Notes: a model not told the origin generated them from the letters alone. Shown: positions 24,542 to 33,425, counted from the first letter of the stretch. The stretch is 64,000 nt of DNA from Pseudoflavonifractor sp. 524-17 (GCF_009935845.1 NZ_QWEK01000004.1:97494-161493), one strand, 5' to 3'. Translations and numbers: made by a program.

Positions 24542-24570
24542 ATTATAGCACTGTGAAGCGGCCTTGGCAA
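24542..24570 (-). promoter_or_regulatory. promoter of the butyryl-CoA:acetate CoA-transferase gene
   Basis: On the minus strand TTGCCA, 17 bp, TATAAT. The palindromic repeat begins about 30 bp upstream of the -35 box. Confidence 0.75.
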
Positions 24571-24600
24571 GGTGGAATGGGAGAAATGCCGGGACCCCCC

Positions 24601-25158
24601 GGGGCGCCCCTGCGGGGGGATTTGTGCTCGCCGCACGGGCCGCCTGCGCGGCGGGCGCCAGGGTCCTTTCCCGAAAGGACCCTGGACACAAAGGGCCAGA
24701 GGGGGGCTAACCCCCCTCTGGACTCCCCTATACGATAAGCCCACCCGACGCACCGCGCCGGATTTCTGCCATGCCGATGTGTCAGTCTGGCACTCCCCGT
24801 AATTTCAGCGCAAAGTCTCCAGCCAGACCTGGTTTTCTGTGCCGAGCCTCTCTGGTCGGCCCGGGGGAACGGCAGGCAGGGAACAAACCCCCGGGCCGAC
24901 CAGGGAGGCCCGGCACTTCTATTGTAACGTAAGCGCAAGACCCCAGCTGGGGGCTGCGTTGACCGCCAGATTATCAGAACGCCGAGGTAGCGGTGGCGGC
25001 GCGGTGCGCCGCCTGGGCCCCCGCGCTGGGGGAGTCCAGAGGGGGGATAATCCCCCCTCTGGCCCTTTGGGTCCAGGGCCCTTTCGGGAAAGGGCCCTGG
25101 CGCCCGCTGCGTAAGCGGCCCGCCCGGCGAGGGCAATCCCCCCGCAGGGGCCGCCCCC
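24601..25158 (+). repeat. nested-palindrome interspersed element, copy 2
   Basis: Same architecture and orientation as copy 1. The left arm starts GGGGCGCCCCTGCGGGGGG; the right arm ends with its complement. Inner arms carry CGCACCGCGCC and GGCGCGGTGCG, and the central hairpin is at 24840-24917. The element lies between the ychF stop and the CoA-transferase promoter. Its open frames give low-complexity proteins and are not credible genes. Confidence 0.82.
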
Positions 25159-25168
25159 AAGGATCCCC

Positions 25169-26254
25169 TTACACGTTAAACCGGAACAGGACGATATCCC
25201 CATCTTTCATGACATAATCCTTCCCCTCGGAGCGGACCAGCCCTTTCTCCCGGGCGGCGGCCATGGTCCCGTGGGCCTTCAGGTCGTCAAAGTTGACCAC
25301 TTCGGCCCGGATAAAACCACGCTCAAAGTCAGTGTGGATTTTACCGGCGGCCTGGGGGGCCTTCGTTCCCTTGGTGATGGTCCAGGCCCGGCACTCGTCC
25401 TCCCCGCTGGTGAGGAAGGAGATGAGGCCCAGCAGGGCATAGGAGGCTTTAATCAGCCGGTCCAGGCCGGACTCGGCAATGCCCAGGTCGTCCAGGAACA
25501 TAGCCTTCTCCTCGCCGTCCAGCTCGGCGATCTCCGCCTCCAGCTTGGCACAGACGGGGATGACCTGGGCCCCCTCGTTCTCGGCGATGGCCGCCACCTG
25601 CTGGTAGTAGGGCACGCCCTGGTAGTGGGAGAAGCCCTCCTCATCCAGGTTGGCGGCGTAGATGATGGGCTTCAGGCTGAGCAGCTCGCAGTCCGGGTAC
25701 TCCGCAGCGATGTCGATCTCATAGGTCCGGGCGGACTTGCCGTCGTTGAGCCACGCCCGCAGGCCCTGGAAGACCTCTACCTCCTGGAGGAACTTCTTGT
25801 CCCCCTTGGCGGCCTTCTGGGCCTTGTCAATGCGGCGGTCCACCATCTCCAGGTCGGCCATGATCAGCTCAATGTCAATGATGCCGATATCCCGCTCCGG
25901 GTCGGTGGAGCCCTCCACATGGATCACGTTGCTGTCATCAAAGCAGCGGACCACATGGACAATGGCGTCGGTGGCCCGGATGTTGCCCAGAAACTTGTTG
26001 CCCAGCCCCTCTCCCTTGCTGGCTCCCTTCACCAGGCCGGCAATGTCCACAAACTCGATGACGGCGGGCGTGGTCTTCTTGGGCTGGTAGAAGTCGGACA
26101 GCCAGTCCAGGCGGCTGTCCGGCACCGCCACCACCCCCACGTTGGGGTCAATGGTGCAGAAGGGGTAGTTGGCGCTCTCCGCGCCGGCGTTGGTAATGGC
26201 GTTGAACAGGGTGGATTTGCCCACGTTGGGCAGGCCCACAATGCCGAGTTTCAT
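25169..26254 (-). CDS. ychF: ribosome-binding ATPase/GTPase YchF
   Basis: 361 residues from 26254. G1 GLPNVGKST is at 7-15, then FVDIAGLVKGASKGEGLGNKFL (G3 and switch). The adenine-selective NxxE-type G4 region is APIIYAANLDEEG. The C-terminal TGS-like domain includes AAGKIHTDFERGFIRAEVV. YchF binds ribosomes and affects stress and redox responses. The longer upstream frame has no ribosome binding site. Confidence 0.95.
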   Translation of the reverse strand: MKLGIVGLPNVGKSTLFNAITNAGAESANYPFCTIDPNVGVVAVPDSRLDWLSDFYQPKKTTPAVIEFVDIAGLVKGASKGEGLGNKFLGNIRATDAIVHVVRCFDDSNVIHVEGSTDPERDIGIIDIELIMADLEMVDRRIDKAQKAAKGDKKFLQEVEVFQGLRAWLNDGKSARTYEIDIAAEYPDCELLSLKPIIYAANLDEEGFSHYQGVPYYQQVAAIAENEGAQVIPVCAKLEAEIAELDGEEKAMFLDDLGIAESGLDRLIKASYALLGLISFLTSGEDECRAWTITKGTKAPQAAGKIHTDFERGFIRAEVVNFDDLKAHGTMAAAREKGLVRSEGKDYVMKDGDIVLFRFNV

Positions 26255-26318
26255 ATCAAAAACGTCCTTTCGGTGTGCAGCGATTGGGACAGGCCCAATC
26301 CTCATAGAATCGAACCCT

Positions 26319-26347
26319 ATTATAGCCGAAGGCCGGGAAAAAGACAA
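26319..26347 (-). promoter_or_regulatory. promoter of ychF
   Basis: On the minus strand TTGTCT, 17 bp, TATAAT. Confidence 0.7.
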
Positions 26348-26383
26348 GAATCCGCAGCTGATACCGGTGAAAATTTTGCGCCC

Positions 26384-26812
26384 TTAAAACACCAGCGCGC
26401 CCTCGCCCCCCATCAGCCGGGTCATCTCCTCCAGGCGGTCCAGGGGGAAGGGGGGCAGGCACAGGGGCTTCATGGCGATGGACATCAGCTTCATCGGATT
26501 GTCGTCCGCCGCCACCCGGTTGGAGCTGAGGGCCCCGCACCGGCGGCAGCGGTGGATAATGGCCCACTCGCCGCTCTTGCGCACCCAGACGGCCACCGGC
26601 TCCATCAGGCCCCCGCAGTCCGCCGCCCGGTCCCCCGGCTCGATGTCCACGTGCAGGCTTACCAGACAGTTGGGACAGTGGTTGCGGTGATCGCTGCCCG
26701 CCCCCGCCGGCACAACCGGCCGGCCGCAGCTCTTGCAGGTAAAGCTGTCGCTGCAGGGGTGGGTTTTATAGTAGCCTTTTTCGTATTTTTTCCGTTTATT
26801 TTCTCGGTTCAT
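26384..26812 (-). CDS. RNHCP-domain zinc-ribbon protein
   Basis: 142 residues. The eponymous motif DHRNHCPNCL follows a first CKSCG pair; a later CRRCG pair gives enough Cys for two zinc knuckles. This is the RNHCP family (PF12647), of unknown function. The N-terminus is Lys/Arg-rich (MNRENKRKKYEKGYYK), suggesting RNA or ribosome contact. GGAG precedes the start. A transcription terminator and a possible upstream peptide lie in its leader, so it may be controlled by attenuation. Confidence 0.8.
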   Translation of the reverse strand: MNRENKRKKYEKGYYKTHPCSDSFTCKSCGRPVVPAGAGSDHRNHCPNCLVSLHVDIEPGDRAADCGGLMEPVAVWVRKSGEWAIIHRCRRCGALSSNRVAADDNPMKLMSIAMKPLCLPPFPLDRLEEMTRLMGGEGALVF

Positions 26813-27183
26813 GGTCTGATTGTTCTCCTTAACACAGCATTCTCCATTCCTCGCTCTGTCAGGACAACTTCCCGCGTCATCTCAATGGGCGCCGGGGAAA
26901 CAAAAAGACAGCCCCCGGCTGTCCTGTCCATACCATTTCCCTGTTGTTACGCGGTCAAACCGCCCCGCCCGGCGCATACGGCCCCCACAGCGGGGCCCGC
27001 CCAGGCGGAGAGGGTGGATCGGTCTCGTAACTGTCCGCAGATCGGTACGGCAAAACAGCCCATTTCGGTTCCGAGGAACCCAAATGCGCTCGTCCTGACA
27101 CTCACTTATCTGCAAACAGCCGTCATCCACACACCTCCTGGTCATATTTTGCTCAGGATACCCCATCGCGCGGGATTTGTCAA
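26813..27183 (-). promoter_or_regulatory. long leader of the RNHCP gene with promoter, short frame and intrinsic terminator
   Basis: On the minus strand TTGACA-17-TATCCT (27183-27155) starts an RNA of about 330 nt. Near its start AGGAGG precedes a 6-codon frame (M-T-A-V-C-R). A hairpin with GGTTCC/GGAACC follows. At 26923-26902 GACAGCC/GGCTGTC is followed by five T, a terminator 90 nt before the start codon. This layout suggests attenuation or a riboswitch; the ligand is unknown. Confidence 0.5.
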
Positions 27184-27230
27184 GAGGGAATCGCCGCCCT
27201 CTCTTTTCCCTTTGTGTTGATAGAACGTTG

Positions 27231-27911
27231 TCAATGGATCACTTTATAGCGCAGCCTGAGGTATGAATCCTCCAAAACCACGCATTCCTGCAATTTCAAC
27301 ACCCCTAATTGCGTTAACTCACGTTCTGACAGCAAGGATGTTCCGTCAATCAGGGTGGAGGTGTCCTTGCCGCCGATTAAAACAGGAGCAACAACAATAT
27401 CAATATAATCCAACAGTTTTTCCCGAAGAAACCGTCCGTTTAATGTACCACCGCTTTGTACGGTAATCCGCTGGCATCCAAATTCCGACTTGAGCTTTGC
27501 AAGCGCGTCCACCAAGGACAACCCGCTTTGGCAGATGATATGAAGGTTGTCCTCATCCACCTGAAAGGCCGGATGAGCCGCATTGGATGTAATCAGCACA
27601 AATTCTTTTGACAGGGCACAAAAATAGCGAATACCGTGTTCGTTCAAATGGCTGTTGTCAATCACCACAAAGGAAACAGGCGTCTTGTTTGGTATTTTCT
27701 TCGTGTTAACGCCCATCTTCTCCTGTACTCTGCCGGAGTTAAGCGCCCACAGGTCCGTCGTCTGCTCGATTTCATAATATTGATGCAGGCCCTCCCTCAC
27801 GCCCGCAATGTTAGGAAAATCTTTATCCATATCCAACTGGTCCGTTGCTCCAGTGCTGATCTTCCCGTCAACCGACATAAGCATAAACAGCGTCACAATT
27901 GGTCTATCCAC
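27231..27911 (-). CDS. RibD C-terminal/dihydrofolate-reductase-fold protein
   Basis: 226 residues. It begins RPIVTLFMLMSVDGKISTG, the NADPH-binding start of RibD_C proteins, and has ITVQSGGTLNGRFLREKLLDYIDIVVAPVLIGG, matching the reductase domain of RibD. The deaminase domain of riboflavin RibD is absent and no rib genes are near, so the substrate is unknown. The gene is markedly AT-richer than its neighbours, a sign of horizontal transfer. Confidence 0.82.
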   Translation of the reverse strand: MDRPIVTLFMLMSVDGKISTGATDQLDMDKDFPNIAGVREGLHQYYEIEQTTDLWALNSGRVQEKMGVNTKKIPNKTPVSFVVIDNSHLNEHGIRYFCALSKEFVLITSNAAHPAFQVDEDNLHIICQSGLSLVDALAKLKSEFGCQRITVQSGGTLNGRFLREKLLDYIDIVVAPVLIGGKDTSTLIDGTSLLSERELTQLGVLKLQECVVLEDSYLRLRYKVIH

Positions 27912-28006
27912 TTTATTCCTATCCCTCCAAATTAAGTTTTGTCATCCTGATTATATCACGGCGGATTCCCGGCTTCAAGCCGCGATTCGTAAAATCGCTG
28001 GGACAT

Positions 28007-28035
28007 TTGCAAGCCGGGGGCCGGTTTGTTATAAT
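28007..28035 (+). promoter_or_regulatory. promoter of the aldolase gene
   Basis: TTTGCA, 17 bp, TATAAT. Confidence 0.65.
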
Positions 28036-28080
28036 GCCCTTATCGCCACAGGCGGAACAAATGACAGGAGGGAAGGCAGT

Positions 28081-29103
28081 ATGCTGTATTTTGACAGCGA
28101 CTATAGGGAGGGGGCCCATCCGGAGCTCCTGGCCCGGCTGGGGGAGGAGAATTGGGAGCCCATGCCGGGCTACAGCGAAGACCCCATCTGTGAGCGGGCC
28201 CGGGAGAAAATCCGCGCGGCCTGCGGCTGTCCGGAGGGGGAGATCTATTTTCTCACCGGGGGCACCCAGACAAACGCCGTGGTAATCCGCGCCCTGCTCC
28301 GGCTGTACGAGGGGGTTATCGCTGCGGACACCGGCCACATCGCCACCCACGAGGCCGGGGCCATTGAGGCCGGCGGGCACAAGGTAATCCCCCTGCCGGA
28401 GCACGCCGGCAAGCTGGACCCCGGGGAGGTGGCGGACTGCCTGGCCGCCTTCCAGGCGGATCCCAACCGGGCCCACACCGTCAAGCCCGGCATGGTCTAT
28501 CTCTCCCATCCCACCGAGTACGGCGCCCTCTACACCCGGGAGGAACTGGAGGCCCTTCATCAGGTGTGCCAAAGCTATCATGTGCCCCTCTATCTGGACG
28601 GGGCCCGGCTGGGGTACGCCCTGGCCGTCCCCGGGAGCGATGTGACCCTCCCCGTGCTGGCCCAGACCTGCGACGTGTTCTACATCGGCGGCACCAAGGT
28701 GGGGGCCATGTTTGGAGAGGCGGTGGTCTTTCCCCGCCCCCTGGCGGACCAGTTCTTTACTGTTATGAAGCAGAGCGGCGCCCTGCTGGCCAAGGGCCGT
28801 TATCTGGGGATTCAGTTTGACGCCCTCTTCTCCAATGACCTCTACCTCCGGTGCGGGCAAGCGGGCATCCAGGCGGCGGACCGGCTGCGGGCGGCCTTCC
28901 GCCGGAAGGGATACCAGTTCTATGTGGACTCCCCCACCAACCAGCTCTTTGTCGTCTTGGACCGCCGGCGGCTGGCCGCCCTCCGGGACAAGGTCTCCTT
29001 CGCCCACTGGCGCGCTCTGGATGATGGCCGCGCCGTGGTCCGCTTCGCCACCAGCTGGGCCACCCGGCCCCAGGATGTGGACGCCCTCATCGCCCTGCTG
29101 TAG
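28081..29103 (+). CDS. low-specificity L-threonine aldolase-type PLP lyase
   Basis: 340 residues from the ATG at 28081 (AGGAGGG upstream); longer upstream readings run through the promoter. FLTGGTQTNAVVIRALLR, THEAGAIEAGGHKVIPL, YLDGARLGYALA and FYIGGTKVGAMFGEAVVF (the PLP Lys) define the aldolase group of fold-type I enzymes. It splits threonine or allo-threonine to glycine and acetaldehyde, giving glycine for fermentation or one-carbon metabolism. Other beta-eliminating lyases share the fold. Confidence 0.85.
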   Translation: MLYFDSDYREGAHPELLARLGEENWEPMPGYSEDPICERAREKIRAACGCPEGEIYFLTGGTQTNAVVIRALLRLYEGVIAADTGHIATHEAGAIEAGGHKVIPLPEHAGKLDPGEVADCLAAFQADPNRAHTVKPGMVYLSHPTEYGALYTREELEALHQVCQSYHVPLYLDGARLGYALAVPGSDVTLPVLAQTCDVFYIGGTKVGAMFGEAVVFPRPLADQFFTVMKQSGALLAKGRYLGIQFDALFSNDLYLRCGQAGIQAADRLRAAFRRKGYQFYVDSPTNQLFVVLDRRRLAALRDKVSFAHWRALDDGRAVVRFATSWATRPQDVDALIALL

Positions 29104-29182
29104 CGCCGGACGCGGTATGCGTTGATCCGGCGGGGAGGCTTTGATAGAATAGGGGAGAATCAGACAAGGGGGAGGGCTGTGG

Positions 29183-29983
29183 ATGAACAAAACGGAGCTG
29201 CTGGACAAGCTGGCCCGGGACGGGGAGGAGCGGCTTGTGCTGGCCCGGGCGCTGGACAAGCTGAACACCGCCCAGCGGAAGAATATCCCCGCCTATACCG
29301 GCTTTCTCTCCCCGGCGGAGCGCTCCGGTGTGGAGCGGCTCATCGCCGCCGCCCAGTACCCCCGCCACCTGTTCTGGGGCGGCTTTCCCCAGGCGGAGCG
29401 GACGGTGTGCGTCTTCCTCCCCGACTGGCAGGAGGAGGAAGAGTTCCTCGCCCTAGGGGAGGAGGGGCCCCTGTCCGCCCTGCGGTGTACCTTTCCCCGG
29501 GGAAGCGGGCTCACCCACCGGGATTTTCTAGGGGCCATTCTGGGCCAGGGGATCACCCGGGAGAAAATCGGCGACCTTCTGGTGGGGGAGGACCGCTGCG
29601 ATATCATCGTCCTGCGGGAGCTGGAGGACTATCTCCGCCTCAATCTCACCAGCGCCGGCCGGGTCTCCCTGAAGGTAAGCCCCCTCCCTCTCAGCGAAAT
29701 TCAGGTTCCCCAGCAGAGGGTGTCCCTCGTCCGGGACACCGTGGCCGCGCCCCGGCTGGACGCGGTGGCGGCCAGCGCCTTCTCCCTCTCCCGGGGGAAA
29801 GCGGCGGACCTCATCTCCGCCGGCCGGCTGCTGCTCAACTACCGGGAGTGTACCAAGCCGGACCGCGCCGTGGCGGAAGGAGACGTGCTCTCCTGCCGTG
29901 GGCTGGGCAAGTGCAGCGTGAAGCGGCTGGGGGGCCGGACCAAAAAAGGCCGCCTGCTGCTGGAATTGGAGCGTTACAGGTAA
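29183..29983 (+). CDS. ylmH: YlmH-like S4-domain RNA-binding protein
   Basis: 266 residues. The N-terminal two-thirds match YlmH (GFLSPAERSGVERLI, YPRHLFWGGFPQAERTVCVFLPDW, LTHRDFLGAILGQGITREKIGDLLV). The S4 domain is C-terminal (LDAVAASAFSLSRGKAADLISAGRLLLNY). YlmH homologues bind stalled large-subunit complexes in ribosome rescue and usually sit near ftsZ. Here the gene is outside the dcw cluster, beside a DUF896 gene. Confidence 0.85.
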   Translation: MNKTELLDKLARDGEERLVLARALDKLNTAQRKNIPAYTGFLSPAERSGVERLIAAAQYPRHLFWGGFPQAERTVCVFLPDWQEEEEFLALGEEGPLSALRCTFPRGSGLTHRDFLGAILGQGITREKIGDLLVGEDRCDIIVLRELEDYLRLNLTSAGRVSLKVSPLPLSEIQVPQQRVSLVRDTVAAPRLDAVAASAFSLSRGKAADLISAGRLLLNYRECTKPDRAVAEGDVLSCRGLGKCSVKRLGGRTKKGRLLLELERYR

Positions 29984-30014
29984 AAACGGCAGTCTGCCGG
30001 AAAGAAGGGATTTT

Positions 30015-30230
30015 TTGAACATCACCCAGGCCCAGATCGACCGCATCAATGCCCTGGCCAAGAAGGCCAGGACCCCCCAGGGGCTTACCCCGGAGGAGAC
30101 GGCGGAGCGGGACGCCCTCCGCCAGGCCTATGTCGCCTCCGTCCGGGCCAATCTGGCGGGCCAGCTGGACAACACCTATATTGTAGGGCTGGACGGCGCC
30201 AGGCGGCGCCTCACCCGCAAGGACCCGTAG
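30015..30230 (+). CDS. DUF896 (YnzC-like) small protein
   Basis: 71 residues from a TTG start. Two helices carry INALAKKARTPQGLTPEE and AERDALRQAYVASVRANL, the DUF896 signature, followed by a charged tail. B. subtilis YnzC has the same helical hairpin; the function is not established. It follows the YlmH-like gene by 31 bp and is probably co-transcribed. Confidence 0.85.
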   Translation: MNITQAQIDRINALAKKARTPQGLTPEETAERDALRQAYVASVRANLAGQLDNTYIVGLDGARRRLTRKDP

Positions 30231-30272
30231 GGGCGGGCGCCTGCCCGCGGCAAACAGAGAGGAGCGAGTTGT

Positions 30273-31511
30273 ATGTCCTTTTTTACTGAAAATACCTTAG
30301 AAAAGCGGCTGGCCCGGGTAGACGCCGCCATTGCCCTCACCCAGGGCGACCGGGTCCCCTTCGCCCCCAAGGTGGGCATGGCCTACGCCCAGGCCGCCGG
30401 TATCGACCGGTACGAGGCCCTCAGCGACGCCCGCCTGCTCAAGCCGGGGGTGGAGGCTTTCCTCCAGCGGTATGAGTGCGATATCTTCTGGGGCGGGTCC
30501 AGCTACCCCTCCCCGGTGCTGGAGACCTTGGGCACCACCGCCATCCGCTGGCCCGGGGCCACCTGCGGCCTGCCCCTGGACCAGGGGTTTCAGATTGTGG
30601 ACGAGACCTATATGGAGGAGGAGGAGTACGACGAATTCCTTCGGGACCCCTCCCACTTCTTTCTGACCAAGGTTTTCCCCCGGCGGCACAAGAAGCTGGC
30701 CGGTCTGGCCAAGGCCAGCTTTCAGGACGTGGTGGAGTTCGGCCACTACGCCTCCATGGCCGTCTTCGCCGACCCGGAGGTCCGCCAGGCCCTGCTTACG
30801 TTAATGTTCGCCGGGGAACAGGCCGCCGCCTGGCAGCGCAGCGGCGCGGTCCTGCGGGAGGCCGCCCTGGCCTGCCAGACCCCCCTGGGCTCCCTGGCGG
30901 GACAGAACGCCCCCTACGACATGCTGGCCGACAACATCCGGGGCTTCCTCAACGTGCCGATGGACATTTTCGAAATCCCGGACAAGGTGAAGGCCGCCAT
31001 TGACGTGATGACGGATTTCGCCCTGAAAAACGTGCGGCGGATGAAAGAATTCGGGTCCAAGTACTGCTTTATCCCCCTCCACGGCGGCACCGACGACTTT
31101 ATGAGCAACGACACCTATCGGGAATTCTACTGGCCCTCCCTGCGCCGGGTGATGGAGGAGATCATCGCCTGCGGCATGATCCCCTACGTCTTCTGCGAGG
31201 GCAAGTACGACAGCCGGCTGGAGATCCTTGGGGAGGTCCCCAGGGGCAAGGTCATCTATATGTTCGAGCAGGTGGACATTGCCCGGGCCAAGGCCGTTTT
31301 GGGGAATACCGCCTGCATCTGCGGCAACCTGCCCACCGCCCTGCTCCTCTACGGCAAGCCGGCGGAGGTGGCGGACGAGACCAAGCGCCTGCTGGACGCC
31401 TGCGCCCCCGGCGGCGGTTTTCTCATGGACTGCTCCATCGTGCTGGACCACTACAAGGAGGAGAACATGGACGCCTGGTTCGACACCACCCTTCAATACG
31501 GAAAATATTAG
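30273..31511 (+). CDS. uroporphyrinogen decarboxylase (URO-D) family protein
   Basis: 412 residues. The C-terminal half has the URO-D/MtaA barrel pattern (CFIPLHGGTDDFMSNDTYREFYWPSLRRVMEEI, IPYVFCEGKYDSRLE, ACICGNLPTALLLYG, GGGFLMDCSIVLDHYKEEN). True HemE residues are not evident and no haem or corrinoid genes are adjacent, so it is more likely a methyltransferase-like relative with an unknown substrate. GAGAGGAG precedes the start. Confidence 0.75.
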   Translation: MSFFTENTLEKRLARVDAAIALTQGDRVPFAPKVGMAYAQAAGIDRYEALSDARLLKPGVEAFLQRYECDIFWGGSSYPSPVLETLGTTAIRWPGATCGLPLDQGFQIVDETYMEEEEYDEFLRDPSHFFLTKVFPRRHKKLAGLAKASFQDVVEFGHYASMAVFADPEVRQALLTLMFAGEQAAAWQRSGAVLREAALACQTPLGSLAGQNAPYDMLADNIRGFLNVPMDIFEIPDKVKAAIDVMTDFALKNVRRMKEFGSKYCFIPLHGGTDDFMSNDTYREFYWPSLRRVMEEIIACGMIPYVFCEGKYDSRLEILGEVPRGKVIYMFEQVDIARAKAVLGNTACICGNLPTALLLYGKPAEVADETKRLLDACAPGGGFLMDCSIVLDHYKEENMDAWFDTTLQYGKY

Positions 31512-31518
31512 CATAATA

Positions 31519-31560
31519 AAAGCGGCCGGCGCACGATTAGGTGCGCCGGCCGCTTTATTA
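31519..31560. terminator. bidirectional terminator
   Basis: AAAGCGGCCGGCGCAC pairs with GTGCGCCGGCCGCTTT between two converging genes. Confidence 0.85.
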
Positions 31561-31591
31561 GGCGCACCGGATATTTCGCCCCAAAAATCCG

Positions 31592-31993
31592 CTAAATTCC
31601 GTGCAGTTCGATGTATTTTTTAATATACCGGCCCAAAAGGTCCAGATAGGGTTTATTGTCCCCCTCGATGGCCGCCGCAAAGGGCGCGGCCCGCCGCCGG
31701 ATCCGCTCCGCGTCCTTCAAAACAGCCGCCTCCAGCTCCTCGTCGCTCTGAAAGCAGGCGCTTGGATCCGTCAGCCCTTCATCCAGCATGATCTCATCCA
31801 GCAGATGCTCCATCATATCCTCTGCCCGCAGGATCACGGGCGGCATCTGGAACATCTCCTTCGCCACATCCAGCTTGAGATAGCCGATTTTTGGCGAATA
31901 GACGATATCGAAGTCGGGATGTTCCTCGATATAGGACCGAAATCCCTTCAAAACCGCGTCGATCTCCTGTTTTTCCTCTGGTGTAAAGATCAT
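31592..31993 (-). CDS. hypothetical protein, helical and acidic
   Basis: 133 residues beginning MIFTPEEKQEIDAVLKGF after GAGAGGTACA. It looks mostly alpha-helical with an acidic middle (DMMEHLLDEIMLDEGL) and a basic stretch (AERIRRRAAPF). No signal peptide, membrane segment, Cys cluster or catalytic motif was seen and no family was recognised. It borders the AT-rich regulator island and has no operon partner. Confidence 0.65.
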   Translation of the reverse strand: MIFTPEEKQEIDAVLKGFRSYIEEHPDFDIVYSPKIGYLKLDVAKEMFQMPPVILRAEDMMEHLLDEIMLDEGLTDPSACFQSDEELEAAVLKDAERIRRRAAPFAAAIEGDNKPYLDLLGRYIKKYIELHGI

Positions 31994-32156
31994 TGTACCT
32001 CTCCTCTCTATAGTTCCTTCTGCTGCATAAAAGGTCTACCCCCAGGGCCATTCCCGGCAGTCAGGCCGTCACCTCTGCTCTTTAAGGTATTAAATACAAT
32101 ATTATACACTATAATAAAGGATACAATACCATAAGTCAAGCGGGATGGAGGATATA

Positions 32157-32185
32157 ATATCGTATTATGACAGTATATACGATAT
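32157..32185 (+). promoter_or_regulatory. operator-like inverted repeat upstream of the first XRE gene
   Basis: ATATCGTAT and ATACGATAT, 9-bp perfect arms with an 11-bp spacer, overlap a TATAAT (32153-32158) and end 23 bp before the start codon. It fits an autoregulatory operator. Confidence 0.55.
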
Positions 32186-32207
32186 GAAATAAAAAGGGGG
32201 TGGTGTG

Positions 32208-32513
32208 ATGTATGAGGAATTTACCCAGGAGCGTATTGCGCAGCTCAGGATGCAGCGGGAAGTATCCGCCCGTGATATGTCTTTATCGCTTGGGCAGAAT
32301 AGCAGTTATATCAATCAAATTGAAAACAAAAGAGCACTGCCCTCTTTGCAGGGATTGTTCTACATCTGCGAATATTTCGGCATTACGCCACAACAGTTTT
32401 TTGATGAGGAAACTGTGTACCCGGCACAGCTTGCAGAACTGATAGAGGATTTGAAGAAGCTGGATTCTGGGACACTGGAACATGTTTCAGCGTTGGTAAA
32501 ACGGTTTTATTAA
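32208..32513 (+). CDS. XRE-family HTH regulator (1 of 5)
   Basis: 101 residues from 32208, preceded by AAGGGGG. The Cro/C1-type HTH is RIAQLRMQREVSARDMSLSLGQNSSYINQIENKRALPS, followed by a short helical C-terminus (FDEETVYPAQLAELIEDLKKLD). There is no peptidase or ligand domain. It resembles the fifth regulator at 34145 (SSYINQIENKRALPS compared with GSYIRAITNGLALPS), so the pair probably arose by duplication. Confidence 0.82.
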   Translation: MYEEFTQERIAQLRMQREVSARDMSLSLGQNSSYINQIENKRALPSLQGLFYICEYFGITPQQFFDEETVYPAQLAELIEDLKKLDSGTLEHVSALVKRFY

Positions 32514-32562
32514 ACTGCTTCACTTTCAACAGAATTTTATTGATTTGCGTAATTTTTCTGCT

Positions 32563-32576
32563 ATGCTCTAGAGCAT
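32563..32576 (+). promoter_or_regulatory. perfect 14-bp palindromic operator over the -10 box of the second XRE gene
   Basis: ATGCTCTAGAGCAT overlaps TATGCT, which lies 16 bp after TTGATT. Its position, 12 bp before the start codon, suits repression by the encoded regulator. Confidence 0.6.
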
Positions 32577-32587
32577 GGGGTGATACT

Positions 32588-32968
32588 ATGACTACATTAG
32601 CAGATCGAATTCGGGATATCATTTCAGAAAACCAACTCAAGCAAAAAGACTTTGCCAGCAGCATCAATGTCTCAGAAAGCTATATCTCTCAACTCCTTCA
32701 CGGCGCCAGCGGCCTGTCCAACTCCACTGCTACTCTCATTGCGGAACGATATGGCTATTCCCTCGCCTGGATTTTGGATGGCGAAGAACCAAAAATAAGC
32801 CAAAAAAGCAAGTCCCACACCCTGGCCCCTCTCCAGAGGAAGATTATCTCCGAAATTGAACAGATGGACGAGGCAGACCTCATCGCCGTAAAAATTTTTA
32901 TCCGTTCGATGGGTGAATATAAAGCAGAGCTTGGGCTGCTTGTTAATCGTGACCCTGTAAGCCGGTGA
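32588..32968 (+). CDS. XRE-family HTH regulator (2 of 5)
   Basis: 126 residues from 32588. The N-terminal HTH (LADRIRDIISENQLKQKDFASSINVSESYISQLLHG) is followed by WILDGEE, typical of phage-repressor-like XRE proteins, then a helical tail (IISEIEQMDEADLIAVKIFIRSM) probably for dimer contacts. No LexA/S24 peptidase is present. Targets unknown. Confidence 0.82.
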   Translation: MTTLADRIRDIISENQLKQKDFASSINVSESYISQLLHGASGLSNSTATLIAERYGYSLAWILDGEEPKISQKSKSHTLAPLQRKIISEIEQMDEADLIAVKIFIRSMGEYKAELGLLVNRDPVSR

Positions 32969-33044
32969 AGGCGCAGGCTGCGCGCTGGGTATCCGCATTC
33001 ACCGTTTTCTCATCTACCTATTGTTGAAAAAGTGGGGTGAGGCA

Positions 33045-33281
33045 ATGCAATTCGACAGTAATGCAGTTGGGAGGACAATACGCCGTCTTCGAAACAAGAA
33101 GGGTATGTCACAGGATGTTTTAAGCGGATTTGCCAGAATTGCACGAACTCACCTGACGATGATCGAGAACGGGAATAAGAAAGCAAATTTTGAAACGCTG
33201 TGGAAAATTGCGAATGCACTGGACTTACGTCCCAGCGAGCTTGTCGCCTTGATCGAGGCTGAAATAGAGCGGAACTGTTGA
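33045..33281 (+). CDS. XRE-family HTH regulator (3 of 5)
   Basis: 78 residues, almost only the HTH: VGRTIRRLRNKKGMSQDVLSGFARIARTHLTMIENGNKKANFETLWKIANALDLRPSELVALIE. GGGGTGAGG precedes the start. The size fits a minimal Cro-like DNA-binding protein. It is followed by a terminator (about 33380-33425) related to the one after the fifth regulator. Confidence 0.8.
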   Translation: MQFDSNAVGRTIRRLRNKKGMSQDVLSGFARIARTHLTMIENGNKKANFETLWKIANALDLRPSELVALIEAEIERNC

Positions 33282-33379
33282 TACCGGTGAGCTCATTGTA
33301 TCTCTCCTCGAAAACAGAGCGTTTCAGCCAACCGGTTGTAGGGTGGGATGGTTCCGGCCCGCCGCATCTGCAAGAGAAA

Positions 33380-33425
33380 GAAGCACGAAACTCGTGGATT
33401 TCATACGGGTCTCGTGCTTTTGTCT
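33380..33425 (+). terminator. terminator, duplicated type
   Basis: AGCACGAAACTCGTG and a complementary arm ending TCTCGTGCT, then TTTTG. The hairpin and its flank (CTTGTCTGA...CAGCGCA) recur after the fifth regulator at 34506-34548. Confidence 0.65.

Noticed and set aside
24543..25160. A 205-codon frame inside repeat copy 2
   Set aside because: It spans non-coding palindromes, is rich in Arg/Gly/Pro and is not maintained between the three copies.
26882..27166. A possible 94-residue protein before the RNHCP gene
   Set aside because: The frame runs through the leader hairpins into the terminator and its sequence looks like translated structured RNA.
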